NCBI RefSeq assembly: GCF_030936135.1
Contig: NC_082596.1
Coordinates: forward strand, 73,686,888 to 73,750,887
DNA from: Gavia stellata
Lineage: Eukaryota; Chordata; Aves; Gaviiformes; Gaviidae
Direction: 5' to 3'
DNA: 64,000 nucleotides
Position 1 is the stretch's first letter; each line of letters opens with the position of its first letter. This document shows, piece by piece, positions 28,050 through 37,310 of this stretch. Under the pieces are notes generated by a model. The model saw only the letters and a list, made by a program, of their open reading frames with translations. It searched no databases and was not told where the DNA came from. Position numbers and translations under genes: made by a program.

Positions 28050-28172
28050 TTTCTGCCGCTTCTTAACGTACAGCAAGGCGCAGGGGGCGGGCGCCTACCC
28101 CGCCAGCGCCCCCGTCCCCTCAGCCCACGATGGCGCCCCGCCGCCCTTGCGCCGTCCCTCACAGCGGCCCCG

Positions 28173-28212
28173 CCAACGGCCGCGCGCAGCCGTTGGTGCC
28201 GCCCCAACGGCC
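28173..28212. promoter_or_regulatory. Triple alternating CCAACGGC motif (MYB-type core)
   Basis: CCAACGGC at 28,173-28,180, its exact reverse complement GCCGTTGG at 28,189-28,196, and CCAACGGCC at 28,204-28,212 sit at a regular spacing of about 16 bases. AACGG is a MYB-family core. Adjacent copies can also pair as hairpins. The cluster lies about 480 bases upstream of the C18orf21 start codon. Confidence 0.6.
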
Positions 28213-28686
28213 GGCGGCGGCGCGAGCCCTAGCGGATCCCCGGCCCGCGGCGCCCCGGGGGAGGCGGCGGCAGCGGCACGCACGCCGGTCACGGCAGGCC
28301 GCCGCCGGCCGGGCACGGAACCTTCGACAACGCAGCCGCCCCGCTGCCGCAGCCCACCCCGGCGGCGAGGGGCCGGCGCGGAGCGGCCAGGGGTGAAACA
28401 AGGGCTGCTCCACCGGCTGCCTCTCCGCTCGCCCCGCGGCAAGCACCGCGCCGCGCCCCTTCCCCCTCACCCAGCCGAACGGCCCGGGGGAAGGCGCCGC
28501 GTAGGGCTGCGTGGGGCACCGCAGGCCCGTCCGAGCCCGGAACGAAGGTGCTGCGGCCGCGGGTACCCGCCGGGCCTCGGCGAAACGCTGCACACACCCC
28601 CCCTTCCCCTCCCCTCCCCGCCCCGCCCCGCCCCCGGCCGCCGGACCTGGCTGGGGCGGCTTCCGGCGGGGCGGCTGTTCAGCGCC

Positions 28687-28766
28687 ATGGGGCGGCAGCG
28701 GCGGTTCCTGCAGGTGGCGGCGGAGGGGCTGCTGGGCGCCTGTCCGGGGCAGGCGCGGTTCCTGCT
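28687..28766 (+). CDS. C18orf21: C18orf21 coding exon 1
   Basis: It encodes the first 26 codons plus two bases of codon 27, in the order M-G-R-Q ... CPGQAR-FL. The donor is GTAAGT at 28,767-28,772, a perfect consensus. Reading through it gives TAA at once (28,768-28,770), so an unspliced message would stop after 27 codons. The start codon has G at -3 and G at +4. Confidence 0.92.
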
Positions 28767-31700
28767 GTAAGTGGGACGCGGCGGCCCTTAGGGCGCGGCG
28801 GGGGCGGGGGGGGGGGCGCGGGAAGGGAAGCGGCGAGGGACGGCGCGCGCTAGCTGGAGGGGGAGGGGGTGGGAAGAGAGCTGGCTGGTGACGCACGTGG
28901 GTGGCCCCGCCCCCTGTCCTCGCGCCTGCCGTGGCGCGCCACCGCGTGGACGTGCTGTGCCGGTGACGTGCTGTGATGTGACGCTGTGCTCTTCTCCCGC
29001 GCAGGTGGACGCTTCGCAACTCCCCAGGCGAGTGAGGGGTCCCGGCCGCAGACGGTGGTGCCGGGGCCGGTGCCCTGCAGCAGGAGGCTGCATTGGAGGA
29101 GAGGGGCTCCCGCTCTCCCCGCCGGGGGCCCCGTGAGCCCGGTGCAGCCCAGCGGGGGCTCCTGCAGTGGGACAGTGGCGCATAGGGGTGGCCTGGGCAG
29201 CTGAAGGGCAGAAACGTGGCCCTAAGAGTGGGGGCAGTCTTCCCCTTTTTCTCCGTTTTGCCCTGAGCTGCCCCCACAAAACCGTGCCAGGGTGCGCTTC
29301 GGGGCTGCTGGCAGAAATGGCATGCATGCTGGGCAGCAGGCTCCAGGTGTTTCCTCAGGGATTTAGAGAGACGCTCGAGTCCAGCTCTGGCAGCAGGAAG
29401 TAATAAGGCAGATGCGGGAGCATGTCTCTCATTATTAGGTCTGAAATTGATCTTAAAACATTTCTTTCCCCCAGGCTGAGATGCTGGCATCTTCTTGCAC
29501 TTAAAATAGGCAGAGAGCTTTACAAGGCTTTGGTGTCACTGATCTGGAAAAGAGTATGTCTGCATGGAGCTCCTTGCAGAACTGTGAGCCTCTGTCGTTA
29601 AAGATTTTTAGGAAGGAATTGCATTTTTTCCAGCACAATTTACTGTTACATATTGTGTAAACTTAGGCTGTGCGTAAACTTAGCATGAATTGTGCTTAGC
29701 TGAGCACATACTGGTGCACATACTGGTGCTCTGCTTCCTCTTGTGTTCTAGTTGTATCTGAAACATACAATAAAACATATCTACCTAGATAATGTTAAAA
29801 TAAAATTTTAATGTTTGCCTATAAAACATAATTATTTCAAGTTTTACTCTTTTGTCTTTATTAATCTGTAGATAATGAACATGGATTAGAAAGGATATGT
29901 CCTTACTGCTTCCAGTTCCTGGTTCCTGATAGCCACCGGGTGCGTCTCAAACCAAAGATGAAAGTGACTCCACAGATAGAGAAAATTCTTAAACGAGAGG
30001 CGAAGAACCATAAACTTAACATGAAACAGACAAAGCTTTTGAAAAAGTACAGGGAGTCAAGAAGTGTTCTGGTAAGGATATTTGCTTGGTTGAGTGGCAT
30101 GAAAAAGAAGGTATGGAAATCTTTCTCTTAGAAGTGGAGCTCGCACCTACACATTTCTTTTTTCATGAGTGTAACTCTTCCTTTCTTTTGGGATAACTTC
30201 TGTTCACAATCCAAATTTCTAAAATCTATCCTCCGCAAGAGAGATCATGAGCACAATAACAAGAACAGTAAGCTTCCCCCCCCCAAAAAGAACCCAGCCT
30301 CACGTGTCAGAGAAGCTACACGAACAGCTCTGCCCTCCCTGTGATCTCTTTAGCAGCACTCTGGGTAGACTCCGCAGATGTCTAAGATCTTGCTGAAAAT
30401 TAAGTAATTTCTTCCTGCCAGGAAGCTTTGGCATTTCCACTGTCAGCTACTGTATCATTTGCATAGCTTTTCAAAAATGGCAGGAGTGGCAGATCTTTGC
30501 CTGTTCCTTGTTGCCTGTGAATGTGGTAGAACTAGGACCAGGCAACTCTAGTAGATGCAGAACCTTAATACAGCCATGTAGATCCTAAAATCCATTAGAA
30601 TCCTTAGAAATCCATTCCATTGCTAAGGATACCCCAAAACATACCTAAGAAGAAAAACATGCCGTTGACTGAAGTCACGCTAGTTTTGCCAGTATGCATA
30701 GCTTGATGTTTTACTGCCTTTGTTTCAGCTGTGAAGAAGGGCTTGAGTGACTGATGATGGTCAGTTTTTTCATTTTATCAGTTGTCTAAAAATATATTTA
30801 CAACTTACAAGCTTTACTTCATTTATCTCAGTAGACCATCATGGCTTTATTGTTACCTTCTGTACAAATCAAATTTTTTACATTTGTCTGAATATGAATG
30901 TTTGTAGGAAGTCTTTCAAAACTAAACCACATAGGTATTTAAACAAGTTAACATTGCTTTTGGGGCTTCAGTTCTTTTTCCCAAAATTACGCAGGAATAC
31001 AAGATTTCAGCACTATTTTTTATAGTAAATACTATTATTTGAAGACTAATAGTATACATTTAATCTAGTGTTGGCAAGGCATACGCTACTATTAAAACAG
31101 GTTATGTGAATGGATGTTTTAATAAATGAGACAGCACCCTGTTGTGCCCAGCAGTTGCTGGCACACTTGGCATTTTCTCAGATGAGAGTCTGCTGGTTTG
31201 GGGCGTAAAATTTGCAAAACCAAGAATTATTAAAGAGGCAATAATACAAATTAAACTGAGGAAATATGACAGAGGTTCTCAGCTGTCAGGGCGAAAAAAA
31301 AAAAGGCGCTCCAGAAAGGCACCCTTGCTGTTACTCTCTCCGAATTGTAGATCATAGTTGAGCAGCAGAAAGGGCATCTGTGAAGCTGGAATCTTTGCTT
31401 TACTTTTTTGTGATCACAAACCTTTAGTGTGCATTAGGAACTGTCTCTTTAGACAGCTCATTAACAGTGTCCTACAGAATTATGATGAGTTCTTAGATTT
31501 ATTCTGTAGCTGGAGAGGTTCATAGGATGCACTGTGCATTCATATGAGTAGTTTAAAATTCAGTTTTAAATAGGTCCAGTTTAAACTTTGGGTAATATTC
31601 TAATCTTGGGATGTAATTACAGTTTGCTGCACTTGTGTTCTGCTCAGTTCTGTTTGCATTTGTGCTGTGGATTATGATTTAAGTATTTCTGGTCTTAAGT

Positions 31701-33980
31701 ATTTAAAATACTGTCAGCAACTGACGGCTTTCAAAATTAGCAATGTAGATCCCTATAATCTAATACCTGAGACTTGTGAAAATGAAAATTCGAGTGTGGT
31801 TGAAAATTAAACAGTATGACAGGTTGTGCCTCTGATACCTTTCTTAGCAAGTAGAACTGGATTTGAGAATGCTTCTGCCATGAAAAGGCATATAACGTTA
31901 CGAACTATTTCAGGGCTTTTAAAATTTTTGGAGTTAACTGTATATGCAGTTCAGGGAATGGAAACTAGCGGTGCAGTTCTATGATTAATCCACTAATTCC
32001 TGCACTGTAAGGTGTTCACCTCCATTTAGATTCCGTGGAGTGCTAAATCGTCATGTAACGCTAGGGTTTTTTTCCCATCTGGATTTCGTTTAGAAGAACT
32101 AAAAATACACCAATACCTGAGCTGTATAAGTTAATGATCTTTCTCTTTTTTAGTTTGTTAGGCTGACAAAATAATGTCTAGAGACAGTCAGAACACTTAA
32201 CTGAAAATGTTTCATTTTGGCATTTCTAAATGTAATTCTTTCTAAGCAATCTGAATGTAGGTAAATTTACACACTTCGAAATGAAGAATGATGTGGTATA
32301 GATGTTTTCAAAACTGCTTAGACATTTTTGTGACATTCTTTTGAGTATGTTTTTTAACCAGAAACAGCACGTAACTGTTTTTTCAGTCAGTGTAATTGTG
32401 TGCCTCAAAAAGTTGTCTGGCTGTATTACTCTCATGTCTCTTAATCAGAGTAGTTACCATGGCAGTCAGGGATATTAGGAATATCTGACAGTCTCTCTGA
32501 CTGTCTGATATTATCTGTTCTGATGCATCTCTGCAAGATACTGTGCTGCTGAAAGTTCCCTGCAGCCTAGAAGTAAACAGATAGAAGAGAAAGTGCCCTT
32601 TGTTTAGAACCTCCTCCATGTTGTAGTAAGTATTTTTGCACTAGTAGAAAGCCTCTTCTTTGTTCATTAAGACTTGCTGTTATTAGTTATGGGTGACTGT
32701 TACGAGAGTTTGGTAATTTAAATATTTTATCTCAAGACTCCCTGGAAAGTGTGTAATATGACTTCACTGAGGGTAGAATATGCTAATGAATTTAGATCAC
32801 ACTGTATGTCATGTTTTTTAGCAAAACACAAATACCCCTTATGTATATGCAAGATACCATGTATCCAGTTCAGGTGCTGTTTCATCTTTCTTTTTTGACA
32901 GGGTTGTTTTCCATATTTCACTGTATAACGTTACATTGAGAGTTACGGGTCTCCTGAAATGAGTTGCTAGGGGACTGGAGTAATTTCTAGATAAACCCAT
33001 AGGATGTGTTTGGCTTAAGAAGCCTGAATGAAAATATTAGGTGTAAAGTATATGGTGCTTTTTAATATCTCATGTTTCACTTAAGCAAATATTTAATTTG
33101 TGTCATGATATTTGGAGAATAGTTTGGATAATTCTTACAATGGCTTTATAACATAAAGGTGGAAAGACTGAAAGAATGGTTGGTATTTTCTTTTTTCTCT
33201 CCATAGCTGGTTACTTGCAACTCATGCAACAAAACAACAAGACATTATGGTAAAAGCAGGGATTTTCTGGCTGCCACGACACACAATTCTGGCACTCCAA
33301 GTACTAAATCTAGCCTGAGGACACCAGATGTAAAAATTCAGTCTGCAAGCAAAGTGACACCTGTAATCTGCAATAGGTTGGGATCTAAAGGGAACAGTCC
33401 CTCATCGCTTCCCAGGTACAAAGAGGCACTTTGCTGAGTAGAGTGTATTACGTCTTGTTGGGAAAGGGTGTCGTACTGATTTCAGATCAGTCACTTAATA
33501 AACTTTGAATTGATAACTAAGTATTTTTCTTTAGTGGTCTGATTGAGGAGATCAATTCTAACTTTCCAACCTTTAAAATCAAACATTCTAATGAAAAGCG
33601 ACTATGTGCAAAGTATGCACAATTAGGTTTTTGTCATCAATGTGAAATGTCTGGCTTAAAATTTGCGTAACGAAGTTATACTTCTGACTGCTGACTTTCA
33701 CATGAAAATACATTATTTATGTTCAAAATTTTTCACTCAAATTATATATATATGCACTTTCATTGTTACTTTATGTTAATTCTGATTCCTCACCTTTAAG
33801 ACATTTGAGTCTTTTTTGTTTTTCAGAACACATGTATCCGGACAGGCGACAACCAGCTCTGCTTCCAAGACTCCCCGAAACTCCAAATTTCACTTTTCTA
33901 AGCTAAAACGGATGCTCAAACTAGAAGAAAAAGAGAAAAGCCAGAAGCCAGATTTGAAAACCTTCTTGACTTTACTTTAA
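28687..33980 (+). CDS. C18orf21: C18orf21 / RMP24 homologue, RNase MRP-associated zinc-ribbon-like protein (5 coding exons)
   Basis: Joining 28,687-28,766, 29,005-29,027, 29,872-30,071, 33,207-33,415 and 33,827-33,980 gives 666 nt, or 221 residues plus TAA. The human orthologue as I recall it is about 220 residues and aligns along its length. Shared blocks include CPGQAR (about residues 19-24), CPYCFQ (44-49) and RVRLKPK (about 57-63). Two CxxC pairs, C44/C47 and C105/C108, suggest a Zn ribbon like that of the Rpp21/Rpr2/Snm1 proteins of RNase P/MRP. The human protein has been reported as an RNase MRP-specific subunit, acting in the nucleolus in pre-rRNA processing. Residues about 118-190 are Ser/Thr-rich with five S/T-P sites (T131, T140, T152, S165, T186), and the C-terminus is basic. 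The upstream frame stays open to 28,147, so the start rests on homology and the strong GCGCCATGG context. Intron 2 is GC-AG. Confidence 0.93.
28767..29004 (+). other. C18orf21: C18orf21 intron 1 (238 bp, GT-AG)
   Basis: A short, very GC-rich intron still inside the CpG island. It starts GTAAGT and ends with a CTCTTCTCCCGCGCAG acceptor. It contains G5-C-G11 at 28,800-28,816 followed by further G triplets, and GGAGGGGGAGGGGGTGGG near 28,857-28,872. Both are G-quadruplex-capable on the coding strand. Confidence 0.85.
29005..29027 (+). CDS. C18orf21: C18orf21 coding exon 2, 23-nt microexon
   Basis: It completes the Leu-27 codon, then encodes W-T-L-R-N-S-P and the first base of Asp-35. Its inclusion gives the same number of residues between the exon 1 Trp and CPYC as the human protein has. 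The acceptor has a good pyrimidine tract. The exon ends CAG before GCGAGT, so the next intron begins with GC. Extending to the GT donor at 29,032 adds four bases and gives a stop in the first full codon of exon 3. Confidence 0.85.
29028..29871 (+). other. C18orf21: C18orf21 intron 2 (844 bp, GC-AG type)
   Basis: The boundary bases are GC at 29,028-29,029 and AG at 29,870-29,871. The donor context CAG|GCGAGT matches the strong consensus expected of GC donors except for the C at +2. The acceptor is TTTATTAATCTGTAG. The intron crosses out of the CpG island. It also holds a 12-bp tandem duplication at 29,705-29,728. Confidence 0.8.
29705..29728 (+). repeat. Perfect 12-bp tandem duplication
   Basis: CACATACTGGTG occurs twice head to tail and is flanked by the inverted pair GAGCAC (29,702-29,707) and GTGCTC (29,726-29,731). 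It is intronic and a recent-looking local duplication. Confidence 0.85.
29872..30071 (+). CDS. C18orf21: C18orf21 coding exon 3
   Basis: This 200-nt exon completes Asp-35 and ends exactly after codon 101. It carries the first CxxC pair (CPYC, residues 44-47), the RVRLKPK block and a Lys-rich helix-like stretch. The donor is GTAAGG at 30,072. It is the most strongly conserved exon against the human protein as I recall it. Confidence 0.95.
30072..33206 (+). other. C18orf21: C18orf21 intron 3 (3.1 kb)
   Basis: GT-AG intron. The open frames inside (for example 30,747-31,025 and 32,383-32,619) are unsupported. It contains a near-perfect hairpin at 32,480-32,512. No LINE, CR1 or tRNA signature was seen. 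Confidence 0.8.
32480..32512. repeat. Near-perfect inverted repeat (14-bp arms, 5-nt loop)
   Basis: ATATCTGACAGTC at 32,481-32,493 pairs with GACTGTCTGATAT at 32,499-32,511 with one mismatch, and A32480 pairs with T32512. The loop is TCTCT. A second small palindrome, GATATTAGGAATATC (32,471-32,485), overlaps the left arm. The stem is too short for a typical pre-miRNA. Confidence 0.8.
33207..33415 (+). CDS. C18orf21: C18orf21 coding exon 4
   Basis: This 209-nt exon encodes codons 102-170 and two bases of Arg-171. It opens with L-V-T-C-N-S-C, the second CxxC pair (C105, C108), followed by the Ser/Thr-rich linker with T131-P, T140-P, T152-P and S165-P. The acceptor is TTTTTTCTCTCCATAG and the donor GTACAA, which is only moderate. 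Confidence 0.95.
33416..33826 (+). other. C18orf21: C18orf21 intron 4 (411 bp)
   Basis: GT-AG intron with a strong CTTTTTTGTTTTTCAG acceptor. It has a short TATATATA stretch near 33,744-33,752. Nothing else is notable. Confidence 0.85.
33827..33980 (+). CDS. C18orf21: C18orf21 coding exon 5 and stop
   Basis: It completes Arg-171 and encodes residues 172-221, ending in TAA at 33,978-33,980. It contains K-T-P-R (T186-P187), then a basic amphipathic segment (F-S-K-L-K-R-M-L-K) and a hydrophobic end (TFLTLL). The human end is also basic then hydrophobic, though the last residues differ. Confidence 0.93.
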
Positions 33981-34291
33981 TTATACATTATTTCAAAGTA
34001 GTAAAGATGACAGCAATAAGTGTTGTTCCAGTTTTAGTAAATCAACAAAGTGAGTTCTTTAAAACTGAAGCTAACAGCATGTACCCTGTGAAAGTGTAGA
34101 CCATATTTTTTAGAAGTAAGCTCTGCTTCTAAGGGGACTGATTATCTGCAAGAGGGAGATGAGAAAATAGCCAGCCTAGTATGCTTGGGAATCTTGAACA
34201 CGTTTTGCAGTCTCTAATGGCCCAAGAATTAAAAGTGAGGATCTGTCCTTTGAGGACGCTGACAATACTGGATCCATCAGTGGGTCCAGCA

Positions 34292-34340
34292 GGACCAGCA
34301 GATAGGTTGGCAGACCTGAAAGCAGTTTGGGAGTGGGGAC
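34292..34340 (+). repeat. Diverged direct repeat, copy A
   Basis: It starts GGACCAGCAGATAGGTTGGC and continues AGACCTGAAAGC. It aligns with 35,305-35,352, with scattered transition-type differences over about 48 bases. Confidence 0.65.
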
Positions 34341-34580
34341 ATTGCAGTTTGCTCCGCCTCACTCTCCCACTATTTTTAAGATAATGAGTCACAACAAAAT
34401 TTGAAAGATCTTATCCCCGCGTTGCATGGTTGAGTAAAACAAAGACACTTTCACTGGCACTTTCTGCAGATGATACGATATTTTCAAGGATCTAATGTAA
34501 GTGTCTTGTAGTGTTGCTGTCTTTTGATACCTGTGGTAATTTAAGCACAGCCTTTAACACAGCCTTTACAAAGGTTCCAA

Positions 34581-34586
34581 AATAAA
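34581..34586 (+). terminator. Polyadenylation signal AATAAA (C18orf21)
   Basis: Canonical hexamer about 600 bases after the stop codon, and the first one found in that interval. GT-containing sequence follows. A longer 3' UTR cannot be excluded. Confidence 0.5.
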
Positions 34587-35304
34587 TTACTTGTTAAGAC
34601 AGTGCTCATACACAGAGATAAAACAGCGTATCACCAGGTTAAGTTTCTTTTTCTCAAGAATGCTGTCTGTGATTTAGACTGCAGATGATACCACTCTCAG
34701 GATAACACAGAACCTTGTAAGACTGTGCTCTAGTGCAGGATGCTCTTAATACCGACTGACAGCTCCACAGTAGACTGCTATCAGTACACCGATTTGTTAC
34801 TGCTGCGGGTGTGGCACAGCCGTAAAGAGTACGGGATGCTTCCTCTCCAGTTGCTCTGGTGCTATCAAAGCGTGTCGTTTTTGTCTTGTTCAAAAACAGC
34901 TAAGGAGAGAACCTCTTTCTTAAACATATTTCAGTTTGTCAGGCTTCAGAGTTGCTTCTTTTCTGGACTTCAGCCTGGAAAACTAGGTTTGCCCTCGACA
35001 GTTGTTGGCTCATTGCACCAAAATGTTTTGATGTGAATAGGCAACTGTCAAGGTTAAAGCAGTCTCCACTGTCAGATTGTACATTTTCAATTCGGCACAA
35101 AGGTGAGAAAGGACTGAGTTTATAGCCTGCCCTACGTGTATTCTGCAAACCATGCTTCAGATTTCCCCTCTGAAAAGAGAATGAATCAGTTAAAAACATT
35201 TAAATTCTTGTTTTTAAAGGTCTGTATTTTCCTTTTTTTTTGTATTCTAATGAACAGTTTTCCTTTCAGTGTACTGAGACTCAATGAACACCGCTTAAGA
35301 AATG

Positions 35305-35352
35305 GGACCAGCAAATAAGTTGGCAGATTTGAAAGCGATTGGGGGTGGAGGG
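35305..35352 (+). repeat. Diverged direct repeat, copy B
   Basis: It starts GGACCAGCAAATAAGTTGGC and continues AGATTTGAAAGC. It pairs with copy A at 34,292-34,340, about 1 kb upstream. Confidence 0.65.
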
Positions 35353-36419
35353 GAATAGTTTGTTGCAAATTCTACTTACAGTCTCAAAGACTGGCATGTA
35401 ACCTTTTTATATCTCCTGTACACTTGCACAGTAACTTTAAAGGTTCACTGCAGTTTGTTTCTTATGTACGAGTAGGATCAAATTAACTGTCATTCTTTGA
35501 TCAAAATACGGACCTTGGAGTTAAGCCTTTTCCAGTGTAGAACTTGGCATTAATTCACCTGTTGTTGCTGTATTTATGATCCAGTCCTCTGGAAAAATAC
35601 TTCAAGCTTGTTGATGGAAAATGTGCGTTATAAAAAAGTATTTGAAAAACAAGTTTTGCAACAAATTTTTCTATTAAAAGTACACACATTAGGTACTCTG
35701 CTGCTGTGCTTCCTGTAAAGCTTATGTGAAACGAGCGTGGGCAGGTGCTGTGTTTTAAGGTGGACGAACATTAATGTGTTAGATCAAATCAAGAGCATGC
35801 TTTTGAAGCAGCTCTCCCAATTGTCCCTGTTTACTGTGCTTGTTACACAATACTCAGGGGTCTCTAGAGTCCATGAGTCACATTCCTTTTGGAAAAAACT
35901 CCAGACAATGGATGAAAGACATGATCCAGGGCACCACCAGTGTGCTGTGAATGCTAATGGGCAAGCTATCCACAGGATCACAGGGGAGCTAGTATGAAGT
36001 ACGCATCTCCAAAGAGTGTATTGTGGATGGCAGGCACTGAGCTTCAGGTATGCTGCACCCCAGGTGTATTACTATTGCTGTGTGCCGTTTGTTAATGCAG
36101 ACGGAATCTTGTCGTGCTCCAAACAACACCTTTTCTTTTTTGTAATTACGAGAGTTGTTGGACATGTCCAGGTGTGTTGTTACAAGGGACCTCTATTGCA
36201 AGCTATCAGACTTACTTTACTGTGGAAAAAAAGGAAAGAAAAAAAATCATTCTGTATGTGCCATTCCTTGTTTTACAAGTATACGTCACAATGCTGGGCA
36301 GAAATACTATTGATACGTTCTATCATCTGAGGTGCTTTTATGTTATTCCTAAGCCTCTTATAGTCTTTCTCTGTTACTGGACTTTCACAGAATCAGTGTG
36401 TTGAAAAACTATAATATAG

Positions 36420-36530
36420 AGACACACACATGTATATATGTATATACATATCTATAAGGTATATACATACCTATACAGGCATCAGATGCATATTTATATA
36501 CATTTATATACGTACACACATATACACATC
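36420..36530. repeat. Imperfect TA/CA microsatellite
   Basis: Alternating purine-pyrimidine sequence (ACACACA, TGTATATATG, TATATACATA, CGTACACACATATACAC) runs for about 110 bases. Its right half is bracketed by a perfect 10-bp inverted pair, GCATCAGATG at 36,479-36,488 and CATCTGATGC at 36,527-36,536. Confidence 0.8.
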
Positions 36531-37310
36531 TGATGCACTCTTCCCTTCAGAATATATTACATTCCTGCACTCGATGAAACACTGAGGGTTAATCGTTGGC
36601 TACAACAGACTGTTGCTGAGCCTCCCCACAAGACCTCTGCCATGCAGTGTTAGTGGTTTGTGTTTGAAGAATTGTTGGAAGAATGAGGCCAGAATTTCAT
36701 CCAGACTTTGTAAAGCAAGACCAAGAAGGTACTTTGTTAAGCACACACCCCTGCATACAGGTGTTTAATTATAGATTAAGAGTTACTTCCCAGCTCATAC
36801 AAATTCTACTTACCCAATGGTATGTATATCATTGACAGTAATAGCATCATACCATATATTGAAAATGTTACAAAGTGTGCCTTGTCTTAATACAACCAGC
36901 TCAACTAAAGCATGTTGTGTTTTGAAACATCAGTTTGAGCCATTTTCCCATTTTTGAGTATTGGGAACCTCAAGCTGGCATATTACAACTGGTGCCCTCA
37001 CACCCAGCCCCCACTCTGAAGAAACACAAACTTCAGCCAAACTAGATGGTATATCAACAATATTTACAGTTCTAGAGATACGACCCCAGATCTTTTAATG
37101 CACTGCTTCCTCACTGAAAATTGTCACACAAAATACAAATACAGAGAGTAACGAACTTCAAAATCAGTATTGATCATTTCCTTAGCATCACTATGAGATT
37201 TTGGTTGACGCCTGAGTATAGGGAGCAGTTTGCATTAAAACTATTTCACAACATGAGATTGAATAGGTGAGCAATAAACAATGATTTCAAAGATGTTTTT
37301 ACAACAATGT

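Larger units (their letters stand above)
28050..29200. promoter_or_regulatory. CpG island promoter of C18orf21
   Basis: Base composition switches abruptly from AT-rich to very GC-rich with dense CpG, then returns to background by about 29,400. The island covers the start codon, exon 1, intron 1 and the microexon. Visible elements include tandem GC boxes (CCCCGCCCCGCC type) at about 28,617-28,636, an ETS-type core CTTCCGG at 28,660-28,666 just 20 bases upstream of the ATG, an E-box CACGTG at 28,894-28,899, a further GC box at 28,905-28,913 and a CRE half-site TGACGT at 28,964-28,969. There is no TATA box at a sensible distance. This is a typical broad housekeeping promoter. The exact start site is not visible, but is probably between the GC boxes and the ATG. 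Confidence 0.85.
33981..34605 (+). other. C18orf21: Probable C18orf21 3' UTR
   Basis: The first canonical AATAAA after the stop is at 34,581-34,586, so cleavage is expected at about 34,600-34,610. The open frames here are chance. The stretch 34,292-34,340 has a diverged direct copy at 35,305-35,352. Confidence 0.5.
34606..37289. other. Space between the convergent genes
   Basis: About 2.7 kb between the presumed 3' ends of C18orf21 (+) and RPRD1A (-). No exon is supportable. The frame at 35,737-35,997 is unassigned. The stretch contains direct-repeat copy B and an imperfect TA/CA microsatellite at about 36,420-36,530. Either gene may have longer 3' UTR isoforms running into it. Confidence 0.5.

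Noticed and set aside
28147-28686. In-frame N-terminal extension of C18orf21
   Set aside because: The frame is open upstream, but the residues are Pro/Arg/Ala-rich with no likeness to the human protein, which begins at the equivalent of 28,687; the GC boxes also lie within it.
29028-29035. Canonical GT donor for C18orf21 exon 2 (29,032)
   Set aside because: Its use shifts the frame and gives a stop in exon 3, and would break the alignment to the human protein. It is kept only as a possible poison donor.
28159-29490. Longest open frame in the window (443 codons, minus strand)
   Set aside because: It lies across the CpG island, where GC-rich DNA rarely forms stops. Its translation is low-complexity Pro/Arg/Ala, and it is antisense to the real C18orf21 exons.
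34461-34710. Two CTGCAGATGATAC words resembling the CR1 'GCAGATGACAC' region
   Set aside because: Isolated short matches without neighbouring CR1 motifs.
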